Positions 1-5,045 of a DNA stretch of 5,400 nt are shown here, piece by piece. The DNA comes from an uncultured Eubacteriales bacterium. GTDB lineage: Bacteria; Bacillota; Clostridia; Oscillospirales; Acutalibacteraceae. The translations under genes and the position numbers were made by a program. The first letter of the stretch is position 1. Every line of letters begins with the position of its first letter. The notes below the pieces were generated by a model. It saw nothing but the letters and a program-made list of their open reading frames with translations, was not told where the DNA came from and made no database searches. The stretch spans positions 1 through 5,400 of the forward strand of contig CAKTTT010000160.1 of NCBI GenBank assembly GCA_934615635.1, written 5' to 3'.

Positions 1-428
1 GTGGTATGCCAGCCTTTTGTGGCCTCGGAATAAAACCGATAGCAGATACCTTTGCTGCCGTCCGAACGGGTTTCCTCTACAAATGCCTGCTGCGCATAGG
101 ATTCCGCGCCCTCCCGCACTTCCTGGAGGGGGCCCGCCCAGGCGCCGTCCTTTGCGGCCCAGGAGTCGCCGCCCAGCAGCTCCTCATTGCCGGCCAAGGC
201 ATTCGCCAGGAGATTCTCGCCGCTGGGAGTTCCCGATTCCGGCTCCGACGGAGTCTCCGACTCAGGCGTGGAGGGCGTCTCGGAGGAAGGGGTGGAAACG
301 TCCGATTTGTCCGACGAGGATGGCGTGGACTCGCTGTCTCCAGGTTGACAACCGGTGAACAGCAGAACAAAGACAACGGTAAGCGCCAGGATCATACAAG
401 TGAGGACTCTGCTCATTTTTTTCATCAT
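1..428 (-). CDS. Putative lipoprotein with Ser/Thr/Pro/Glu-rich linker, partial (C-terminus beyond left edge)
   Basis: I do not recognise a named family. The reading frame is open for 142 codons from ATG 428-426 to the window edge with no stop. Residues 1-27 form a lipoprotein signal: a basic start (MMKKMSR), a hydrophobic core, and a lipobox-like LFTGC with Cys27 as the expected lipidation site. Phe at -3 is less usual than Leu. Residues about 30-69 are almost only Ser, Thr, Pro, Glu and Asp, as expected for a flexible linker lifting a domain off the membrane. From residue 70 a folded domain seems to begin (GENLLANALAG, then Trp- and Gly-containing sequence); the NLLANA start recalls jelly-roll carbohydrate-binding modules, but this is a weak impression. 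The ribosome site AGGTGG (439-434) lies 5 bases before the chosen ATG; the next in-frame ATG (425) is also possible. It follows the 446-1393 gene by 17 bases, so the two are probably co-transcribed. Role inferred: an extracytoplasmic substrate-binding or surface protein. Confidence 0.8.
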   Translation of the reverse strand, partial: MMKKMSRVLTCMILALTVVFVLLFTGCQPGDSESTPSSSDKSDVSTPSSETPSTPESETPSEPESGTPSGENLLANALAGNEELLGGDSWAAKDGAWAGPLQEVREGAESYAQQAFVEETRSDGSKGICYRFYSEATKGWHT

Positions 429-445
429 GATTACCACCTAAACTT

Positions 446-1393
446 TTATTTCTCCGCGTTCTTCTTTTTCAGCGCGAACACAACGCCCACCGACAGCAGC
501 AGCAAGGCCCCGGCGCCGGCAAGAGCCGTCGCGTCGTCCCCCGTGGGAACGGTGGGAGTGGACGGCTGCTCACCGCTCTTTTCCACAACCGTCCCGATCT
601 TGATGTCATCCAGGTAAACCTCTTCCACGGCCGGCCCGCGTTTTTCCTCCTGGCCTTCATCCACCTTATAATAGCCATGCTCATCCATGCGGAAAGCGGT
701 GATTTTGTTCACGGTCTCAAAGTACTGATAATTTCCGATCACCTCATTGTTCAGCACGACGCTGTAATTGTCCGTGCCCAGCTCGAACACAAAGGTCAAA
801 ACATAATCCTTCTTGGCCTCGAGATCCTTTTTGATAACCTTCAGCTCGCCCGCATCCCTTACCATGATGGACGGCGATTCGGTATCGGGATCCTTTTTCA
901 CGGCGAGGATGTTGCTGTTCCCGTCCGCGCCGTTCCAATTGTTCATGTTGGTTTCGCCGGTGCCTATGAGCGCCGTAAACCCATATGTCCCGAGGGTCTC
1001 AAATCGGAAAGCCAGTTGCACCGCGATTTTTTTGGCGCCGCCGTATTCGGTGGAAAGATCAAAATAGCGAATGTTGGGCTGCTGGGTGCCGCTGGCCCCC
1101 TCGCGGAGAAAGCGGATGGACTTGGTCCCGCCGATCTTATCCGCAACGATAAGCGCGCCGTGCTCGCGGCCCTGCATACCACCGTAAACCTTCCCTTTAA
1201 AGCCGGCCGGCGTTCCAGCCGCGTTCACCTCTTCATTAAAGGGCACGTCGTTAGTGGGATAGGCCTCAAAATCCTCGTCCAACACCGTCGCTTTGATTTC
1301 CGCATCCCAAGTGGAAGCGGCAAACGCCGGAGCGGCGGCCACCGTGACCAGCAGGGCCATCAACGAAACAAAAAGAAACAGTTTCTTTACCAC
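446..1393 (-). CDS. Exported, membrane-anchored protein with concanavalin-A-like (jelly-roll) region
   Basis: This is a 315-residue protein, not recognised as a named family. Residues 1-25 are a Sec signal peptide (MVKKLFLFVSLMALL, then APAFA with likely cleavage after Ala25). Residues about 38-267 are beta-rich, opening with LDEDFEAYP and closing with VEEVYLDDIKIG. That pairing is often seen at the ends of LamG or concanavalin-A-like domains, where the first and last strands meet. No catalytic residues can be assigned, so binding or adhesion is as likely as enzyme activity. Residues 271-287 are a short Pro/Thr linker ending PTGDD, followed by a hydrophobic helix (about 288-308) and a KKKNAEK tail. 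This resembles a sortase signal but lacks the full LPxTG spacing, so a simple membrane anchor is possible. The start is GTG, chosen because AGGAGG lies 10 bases upstream and the signal peptide begins there. It is the first gene of a leftward pair and diverges from the spo0A-like gene. Confidence 0.85.
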   Translation of the reverse strand: MVKKLFLFVSLMALLVTVAAAPAFAASTWDAEIKATVLDEDFEAYPTNDVPFNEEVNAAGTPAGFKGKVYGGMQGREHGALIVADKIGGTKSIRFLREGASGTQQPNIRYFDLSTEYGGAKKIAVQLAFRFETLGTYGFTALIGTGETNMNNWNGADGNSNILAVKKDPDTESPSIMVRDAGELKVIKKDLEAKKDYVLTFVFELGTDNYSVVLNNEVIGNYQYFETVNKITAFRMDEHGYYKVDEGQEEKRGPAVEEVYLDDIKIGTVVEKSGEQPSTPTVPTGDDATALAGAGALLLLSVGVVFALKKKNAEK

Positions 1394-1403
1394 GAGATTT
1401 CTT

Positions 1404-1409
1404 CCTCCT
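1404..1409 (-). promoter_or_regulatory. Ribosome binding site that fixes the GTG start of the 446-1393 gene
   Basis: On the minus strand this reads AGGAGG, a perfect anti-Shine-Dalgarno match, with 10 bases to the GTG at 1393-1391. No ATG at the head of the frame competes with it, and a textbook signal peptide begins at this GTG. Confidence 0.8.
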
Positions 1410-1421
1410 CACATAATTTTA

Positions 1422-1448
1422 TAATTCTATCGCGATTATGTAGAATTA
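1422..1448. promoter_or_regulatory. Perfect dyad TAATTCTA-N11-TAGAATTA, candidate operator
   Basis: The arms at 1422-1429 and 1441-1448 are exact 8-base inverted repeats separated by 11 bases. The dyad starts about where transcription of the leftward operon should begin, so it covers roughly +2 to +28 and would suit a repressor site. As RNA it would be only a weak AU-rich hairpin. The centre-to-centre distance of 19 bases is near two helical turns. The protein that would bind is unknown. Confidence 0.45.
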
Positions 1449-1456
1449 CGATTAAC

Positions 1457-1486
1457 ATCATATATTATTTTTGTTTACTAAGTCAA
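1457..1486 (-). promoter_or_regulatory. Sigma-A-type promoter of the leftward surface-protein operon
   Basis: Read on the minus strand: -35 TTGACT (1486-1481, 5 of 6 consensus), an 18-base AT-rich spacer, and -10 TATGAT (1462-1457, 5 of 6). Transcription should start near 1450, giving an untranslated leader of about 57 bases ahead of the GTG at 1393. Confidence 0.7.
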
Positions 1487-1771
1487 TTATTGCCGGTGTA
1501 GAAAATTCGTCTTCCCATTTGGCGTAAATTACCAAACCTACCACTTTATTGCTGCTTTTGATTGACACATCCATATTTCAAGGAACTATTCCAGGTCAAT
1601 GGTAATTTCCAGTTCCATTTCCCCTCTTCCTGGAACACAATATGCTTTCCCCTTTCCAATAATGCTGTTATTTTGCGATATAAACCGATTTTATTCGACA
1701 CAATATTTGGCAAAATGTCAATTTATAGGTGTAAAATGTAAAAATTCTCATAAAAAATCAATTTCCAGATA
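1487..1771. other. AT-rich divergent control region, no gene
   Basis: This stretch between the two divergent promoters has no supportable reading frame and is clearly more AT-rich than the coding DNA on both sides. It holds TTCCAG at 1589-1594, 1607-1612 and 1763-1768 and the inverse CTGGAA at 1630-1635. GGAACT (1582-1587) is complementary to AGTTCC (1611-1616), and AAATTACC (1526-1533) to GGTAATTT (1601-1608). There is a tandem TGTAAAA pair (1730-1743), and TGTCAAT (1716-1722) is inverse to ATTGACA (1771-1777). A Spo0A box is listed separately. TTGGCA (1707-1712) with TAAAAT (1732-1737) is a possible second rightward promoter, but its 19-base spacing makes it weak. Confidence 0.6.
1694..1700 (-). 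promoter_or_regulatory. Spo0A box (0A box), perfect match
   Basis: The minus strand reads TGTCGAA, matching the 0A-box consensus TGNCGAA at every position. It lies 71 bases upstream of the -35 of the spo0A-like gene and more than 200 bases upstream of the leftward promoter. A second, imperfect box (TGTCGGA, one mismatch) lies at 1811-1817 just after the predicted spo0A start point. Because the adjacent gene encodes a Spo0A-type DNA-binding domain, autoregulation is the natural reading. A 7-base match can occur by chance, so location is the main support. Confidence 0.5.
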
Positions 1772-1801
1772 TTGACAAAATAGGCAGTCGTGTGCTAACC
1801 T
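1772..1801 (+). promoter_or_regulatory. Promoter of the spo0A-family gene, extended -10 type
   Basis: -35 TTGACA (1772-1777) is perfect. After an 18-base spacer, the weak -10 TAACCT (1796-1801) is preceded by TGC, giving an extended -10 (TGnTA), which commonly compensates for a poor -10. Transcription should start near 1808, about 38 bases before the ATG at 1846. I see no convincing sigma-H promoter, though B. subtilis spo0A has one. Confidence 0.6.
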
Positions 1802-1832
1802 ATTGCCTGTTCCGACAAATCCTATCATTTTT

Positions 1833-1838
1833 GGAGGG
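1833..1838 (+). promoter_or_regulatory. Ribosome binding site that fixes the spo0A start
   Basis: GGAGGG stands 7 bases before ATG 1846. An in-frame GTG at 1792 would add 18 residues, but it lies inside the promoter, upstream of the predicted transcript start, and the added residues are not part of the receiver fold. Confidence 0.85.
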
Positions 1839-1845
1839 CTACAGC

Positions 1846-2619
1846 ATGAACAAGACAATCAAGGTACTTCTGGCAGACACCAGCGACTTTTTCGGCGTGC
1901 CCTGCGCCGCCGCCCTGCGTTCCCACGAGATGGACGTGATCCAGGTGGAAAAAGACGGCCGGAAGCTGCTGGAACGGATCGAGGCAGAAAGACCGGATGC
2001 GGTGGTGCTGGATTTCTTTCTCTCGGGGCTGGATGCCGTCGGGGTGATCAGCCAGACAAAAAAGGCGGGCGTCCCCCAGCCCTGTTTCCTGGTCATGTCC
2101 AACACGGATAATCCGGTTATCGAGCAAAGCGCCTTGGAGGCGGGAGCCGCTTATTACTTTTTGAAGCCCTTCGATTCCCAATTGATGGCAGAGCGGATTC
2201 AAGCCATCACGGCGCAGCGGCGGCATCCTCTGCACGCCCTCGCCCGCCCTGCGGAACCGGAGGGCGGCAGCCTGGCCATGCAGGTGACGGAGATCTTCCG
2301 GCAGATCGGTATCCCCGCCAGCCTTAACGGCTATAACTTCCTGCGCACGGCGATCCTCATGGCCATTGAGGATGAAAGCCTGGTGCGGGCCATCACCAAA
2401 CGCCTCTATCCCGCGGTGGCCCGTAAGCATGGCTCCACCTCCTCCAGGGTGGAGCGCGCTATGCGTCACGCCATCGAATCCGCCTGGGACCGGGGAGACG
2501 TGGAGGTTCTCAACACCTATTTCGGCTACACCATCCACAATGGCCGGGGCAAGCCCACCAATTCGGAATTCATCGCCATGATCAGCGATAAGTTCCGGCT
2601 GCGGCTGAAAATCGGCTGA
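1846..2619 (+). CDS. spo0A: Spo0A-family response regulator (sporulation master regulator type), divergent receiver domain
   Basis: Spo0A is the phosphorelay-controlled transcription factor that commits Bacillota to sporulation; its phosphorylated dimer binds 0A boxes. The protein is 257 residues, close to the usual 260-270. Residues about 4-122 are a receiver with phospho-acceptor Asp56 (VVLD), first pocket Asp11, Ser85 at the Thr/Ser switch position and Lys107 in LKPFD. Residues about 123-141 are a linker. Residues about 142-257 are the Spo0A-specific DNA-binding domain, with the recognition region SRVERAMRHAIESAWDRG (200-217) and KPTNSEFIAMISDKFRL (236-252) nearly as in B. subtilis. Oddities in the receiver: the second acidic pocket residue is Thr12 rather than Asp, the usual MP after the acceptor is Leu-Ser (59-60), and LDG is LDA (62-64). 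It may therefore be weakly or unusually phosphorylated, or be a paralogue of the main Spo0A. The family is certain; the sporulation role is inferred. A 0A box upstream suggests autoregulation. No spoIVB is beside it in this window. Confidence 0.93.
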   Translation: MNKTIKVLLADTSDFFGVPCAAALRSHEMDVIQVEKDGRKLLERIEAERPDAVVLDFFLSGLDAVGVISQTKKAGVPQPCFLVMSNTDNPVIEQSALEAGAAYYFLKPFDSQLMAERIQAITAQRRHPLHALARPAEPEGGSLAMQVTEIFRQIGIPASLNGYNFLRTAILMAIEDESLVRAITKRLYPAVARKHGSTSSRVERAMRHAIESAWDRGDVEVLNTYFGYTIHNGRGKPTNSEFIAMISDKFRLRLKIG

Positions 2620-2642
2620 TTCCGCCGGCGGCCGGACGCCTC

Positions 2643-2690
2643 ATCCCTTCCTCCACCTCGTCGGGAAATCGGCAAGGCGGAGGAAGGGAT
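2643..2690 (+). terminator. Strong hairpin 24 bases after spo0A, possible terminator lacking a U-tract
   Basis: ATCCCTTCCTCC (2643-2654) and GGAGGAAGGGAT (2679-2690) are exact 12-base inverted repeats around a 24-base loop, in which CCT (2656-2658) and AGG (2675-2677) could pair further. It sits where a spo0A terminator would be expected. It is followed by CCAACCTTATTCC and not a run of T, so it may instead be a 3'-end stabiliser or a Rho-linked end. Confidence 0.45.
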
Positions 2691-3446
2691 CCAACCTTAT
2701 TCCGCATTTTTAGACGCGGGCCAGGAGAATCTGATTTTTTGTTCGGAATACCCCAGGGGCGTCCCCATGGCGATTCTGACAACCAAGCGGGGAGAGGCGC
2801 CGCCTTTGCCCTATATGGGACGTCCGCCGCCGCGGCACTTTTCACGGGCGCGGCTTCCGGGCGGCCTTACCTTGGGGAATCGGCCGCGTCCCTTTACTCG
2901 CTTTCTATCCCAAGCGATTTGCTCCCTCCCATGAACGTTATGGGCGGACAGCCCTGCTTACTTACCTATCCTATCCATCCGCCCGCCGACAGGCTTCTTG
3001 TTTGCCCTATTCATCCTCTCCGTTTTTATCCGGAAAGCGCCATTCCCCTTCTCTATTCCATCGGATTTTGCCATCCTGTCAGGGCTTCCTCTTCTTCGGC
3101 ATGGGATCCCGTCATTGCTTCCCATCCGTATCCGGTCGGCCCTCCCCCGTGTTTCGGCGCTTCCGCCGCTTTTCCCCTTCGATGCCGCCGCCCCAATTCC
3201 GGCCCGCCGCCAATATGCGCACAGCCGCTGTACGGAAATCTTTTATCATCGGCCCGCGGCGCCGGGCGAATATCGGCTAAAGCCGTACGAACCACGGAAA
3301 ATCCCCCTGAACGGCGGATTTCCCGTGGTTTTCAGCGCATCCGTCCAAGGCGGCGCGGCCCCTTGTTATACAAGGCCTCAACCGGCAAGGGATCCCGCCT
3401 ATCAGCTCCTCTCCTATGGGGAAAGTGGGTGGGACGAAAATCCCTC
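2691..3446. other. Long gap without a supportable gene: pyrimidine-biased, then structured
   Basis: No frame here has a ribosome site, a recognisable domain or plausible residue composition. The long open frames are Pro/Arg/Ser-rich, as expected from GC-rich non-coding DNA, and the longest runs into the S-box. From about 2880 to 3210 the plus strand is markedly pyrimidine-rich, with many ATCC/TTCC motifs. GGGGCGTCCCC (2756-2766) is a small hairpin. From 3252 to 3375 four inverted repeats follow one another (see separate entry). No tRNA, tmRNA, SRP RNA or RNase P RNA signature was seen. It could be a decayed gene, a long untranslated region or an unannotated structured RNA. Confidence 0.5.
3252..3375. 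repeat. Series of four hairpins, including a 15-bp stem with one mismatch
   Basis: The hairpins are GCCCG/CGGGC (3252-3256, 3263-3267), CGGCT-aa-AGCCG (3274-3285), a long stem 3290-3304 with 3316-3330 around an 11-base loop, and CCTTGT-tat-ACAAGG (3361-3375). In the long stem 14 of 15 positions pair, with one A-C mismatch at 3298/3322. The stem runs into only TTTT, two of which belong to it, so it is a poor intrinsic terminator on the plus strand and has no T run on the minus strand. The set ends about 70 bases before the metK promoter. Confidence 0.5.
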
Positions 3447-3475
3447 TTGTCCTTTTTATGGATTCATGGTATGAT
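3447..3475 (+). promoter_or_regulatory. Promoter of the S-box leader and metK
   Basis: -35 TTGTCC (3447-3452, 4 of 6), exactly 17 bases of spacer, and -10 TATGAT (3470-3475, 5 of 6). The start should fall near 3482, about 15 bases before the aptamer, which is the expected layout for an S-box leader. Confidence 0.7.
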
Positions 3476-3496
3476 AAATCCACAATCAAATCATTC

Positions 3497-3597
3497 CTTA
3501 TCAAGAGAGGCGGAGGGGACAGGCCCGATGAAGCCCGGCAACCTGCGGCGACGAGCCGCAAGGTGCCAATTCCTGCGGCCCAGTGCCGGCGGATGAG
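3497..3597 (+). promoter_or_regulatory. SAM-I (S-box) riboswitch aptamer upstream of metK
   Basis: This aptamer binds S-adenosylmethionine and lowers expression of methionine/SAM genes when SAM is plentiful. Recognisable conserved blocks in order are CTTATCAAGAGAGG (3497-3510), GGCCCGATGAAGCCCGG (3522-3538), GGCAACC (3537-3543), AAGGTGCCAATTCC (3560-3573) and GATGAG (3592-3597). P1 forms between CTTATC (3497-3502) and GATGAG (3592-3597) with one G-U pair. P3 is TGCGGC/GCCGCA (3544-3549, 3555-3560) with a five-base loop. P4 is CGGC/GCCG (3576-3579, 3585-3588). One oddity is the run AGGGGAC at 3514-3520, where the common pattern as I recall it is AGGGAC, an extra G in P2. The downstream metK makes SAM, so this is direct product feedback. 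Confidence 0.95.
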
Positions 3598-3610
3598 GTG
3601 GAAGACACAT

Positions 3611-3639
3611 GCGCCCGGCTGCCGCCGCGGCGCTTTTTT
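3611..3639 (+). terminator. S-box expression platform: intrinsic terminator
   Basis: GCGCC (3611-3615) pairs with GGCGC (3629-3633) and CGGC (3616-3619) with GCCG (3624-3627), with one bulged C, followed immediately by six T (3634-3639). It begins 13 bases after the aptamer's P1. With SAM bound, P1 is held and this terminator can form. Without SAM, CGGCGG (3587-3592) could pair with CCGCCG (3622-3627), opening both P1 and the terminator. That antiterminator pairing is my inference. Confidence 0.85.
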
Positions 3640-3733
3640 GCGCTGTTTCGCGGAATGAAGGATTGGGGGGCGCTTCCCCGGAAGAAGACGAAAGAAGCGA
3701 GAAGATTATAAAAGGAAAGGATTGGTTCTCACA

Positions 3734-4918
3734 ATGGCAAAACGACTTTTCACCTCCGAATCGGTAACGGAAGGGCATCCCGACAAGGTGTGCGACCAGA
3801 TTTCCGACGCGGTGCTGGATGCGATCATCGAACAGGATCCCGACGCCCATGTGGCCTGCGAAACCATCGCCACCACCGGCCTGGTTCTGGTAATGGGGGA
3901 AATATCCACCTCCTGCTATGTGGATATCCCCAAAATCGCCCGGCGGGTGATCCGGGAAATCGGCTATGACGATGCGGCCCAGCGGTTCGACGGCAACACC
4001 TGCGCGGTGCTCACCGCCATAGACGAGCAATCCCCCGACATCGCCATGGGGGTCAACGAGGCGCTGGAGATCCGCGGCCGGGAGGCGGAGGACTACGACC
4101 GGATCGGCGCGGGCGACCAGGGGCTGATGTTCGGCTACGCCTGCAACGAAACGCCGGAGCTCATGCCCCTGCCCATCTCTCTGGCCCACAAGCTGGCCCT
4201 GCGGCTGACGGCGCTGCGCAAAAGCGGGGAGCTGCCCTATCTGCGGCCGGACGGCAAGACCCAGGTGACGGTGGAATACGACGGCAACCGCCCCGTGCGG
4301 ATCGACACGGTGGTGGTTTCCACCCAGCACGCGGAAGAGGCCTCCCTGGAAACCATCCGAGAGGATCTCATCCAGCGGGTGATCCAGCCGGTGATCCCGG
4401 CGGAGCTGCTGGATGAGGAGACCCGCATATTCGTCAACCCCACCGGCCGGTTTGTGGTGGGCGGCCCGCAGGGGGACAGCGGTCTGACCGGACGCAAGAT
4501 CATCGTGGACACCTACGGCGGCTATGCCCGCCACGGCGGCGGCGCTTTTTCCGGCAAGGATCCCACCAAGGTGGACCGCTCCGCCAGCTATATGGCCCGT
4601 TACGCGGCGAAAAATGTGGTGGCGGCGGGACTGGCCGACCGCTGCGAGGTGCAACTGGCCTACGCCATCGGCGTGGCCCATCCGGTTTCCGTCCGGGTGG
4701 ATACCGAGGGCACCGGGAAGGTGCCGGACGATCGACTGGCCGAGGCGGTGAGCCGGGTGTTCGATTTCCGCCCCGCCGCCATCATCGACGCCCTGGAGCT
4801 GCGCCGTCCCATTTACCAGAAGCTGGCCGCCTACGGCCATGTGGGCCGGGAGGATCTGGGGGTCGCCTGGGAAAAGACCGACCGCGCGGACGCTCTGCGG
4901 GCGGCGCTGGGCCTGTAA
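3734..4918 (+). CDS. metK: S-adenosylmethionine synthetase (methionine adenosyltransferase)
   Basis: This cytosolic enzyme makes SAM from methionine and ATP, releasing phosphate and pyrophosphate; it is the main source of methyl groups and uses Mg2+ and K+. The 394-residue protein is full length for the family (about 390-400). Landmarks are GHPDK at 14-18 in the N-terminal substrate-binding region, [14 protein letters not shown] at 94-107, the hexapeptide GAGDQG at 125-130 followed by [22 protein letters not shown] at 171-182, [21 protein letters not shown] at 235-255, and the phosphate-binding GGGAFSGKD at 268-276. No key residue appears lost. ATG 3734 is preferred because the protein then begins [18 protein letters not shown] as in homologues; an in-frame TTG at 3722 would abut the ribosome site. 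AGGAAAGG ends 13 bases before the ATG, a rather long gap. Expression is expected to be controlled by the S-box and terminator upstream. The fbp-like gene follows by 127 bases on the same strand. Confidence 0.98.
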   Translation: MAKRLFTSESVTEGHPDKVCDQISDAVLDAIIEQDPDAHVACETIATTGLVLVMGEISTSCYVDIPKIARRVIREIGYDDAAQRFDGNTCAVLTAIDEQSPDIAMGVNEALEIRGREAEDYDRIGAGDQGLMFGYACNETPELMPLPISLAHKLALRLTALRKSGELPYLRPDGKTQVTVEYDGNRPVRIDTVVVSTQHAEEASLETIREDLIQRVIQPVIPAELLDEETRIFVNPTGRFVVGGPQGDSGLTGRKIIVDTYGGYARHGGGAFSGKDPTKVDRSASYMARYAAKNVVAAGLADRCEVQLAYAIGVAHPVSVRVDTEGTGKVPDDRLAEAVSRVFDFRPAAIIDALELRRPIYQKLAAYGHVGREDLGVAWEKTDRADALRAALGL

Positions 4919-4928
4919 CATACCCTTT

Positions 4929-5024
4929 GCAGGGAAAGACGCCTTGGGGCCTGCGTCCCTGCGCCGCACACCGCGGCAAAGCCGAAGGCGGCGCGATTCA
5001 ACGCTCCCTGCGCCGCTCCCTGCG
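4929..5024 (+). repeat. metK-fbp spacer with a hairpin and three TCCCTGCG copies
   Basis: TCCCTGCG occurs at 4956-4963, 5005-5012 and 5017-5024; the last two are within exact 11-base repeats CGCTCCCTGCG, 12 bases apart. GCAGGGA (4929-4935) can pair with any copy over 7 bases. Pairing with the first, with GACGC/GCGTC inside (4938-4942, 4953-4957), makes a hairpin just after metK. No run of T follows, so it is not a clear terminator. The last copy ends 2 bases before the AAAGGA ribosome site of fbp (5027-5032). No promoter-like pair of boxes is visible in this spacer. Confidence 0.5.
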
Positions 5025-5045
5025 AGAAAGGAATGGTCATCAACT

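Noticed and set aside
677..1501. 274-residue open frame on the plus strand
   Set aside because: It is antisense to the exported-protein gene, which has a signal peptide, AGGAGG and a promoter; it also runs through that promoter.
1562..1590. TTGACA at 1562-1567 as a further rightward promoter
   Set aside because: The sequence 17 bases on (ACTATT) is a poor -10, and it is more than 250 bases from the spo0A start; the promoter at 1772 is far better.
1792..1845. Extended spo0A start at GTG 1792
   Set aside because: It lies within the predicted promoter, before the transcript start, while GGAGGG and ATG 1846 give the normal Spo0A N-terminus.
1825..2538. 237-residue open frame opposite spo0A
   Set aside because: The plus-strand Spo0A match is unambiguous; this is a GC-driven shadow frame.
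2767..2931. Short plus-strand frame starting MAILTTKRGEAPPLPYMG, with AGGGG 7 bases upstream
   Set aside because: About 54 residues rich in Arg and Pro, no family recognised, and the supposed ribosome site is part of the GGGGCGTCCCC hairpin. Comparison with relatives would be needed to revive it.
2958..3074. Minus-strand 38-residue frame starting MAKSDGIEKGNG
   Set aside because: Basic small peptide with only a distant GAGGAAG upstream, no promoter and no recognised family; too short to support by itself.
2620..3446. Possible tRNA, tmRNA, SRP or RNase P RNA in the gap
   Set aside because: No T-loop GTTCGAATC-type motif, tmRNA tag, SRP GGAAGG domain or RNase P core sequence was found on either strand by eye; a covariance-model search would settle it.
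2739..3596. 285-residue open frame filling the gap before metK
   Set aside because: It starts at a TTG without a ribosome site, has a Pro/Ser/Arg-rich composition with no domain, and ends inside the S-box aptamer after passing through its promoter.
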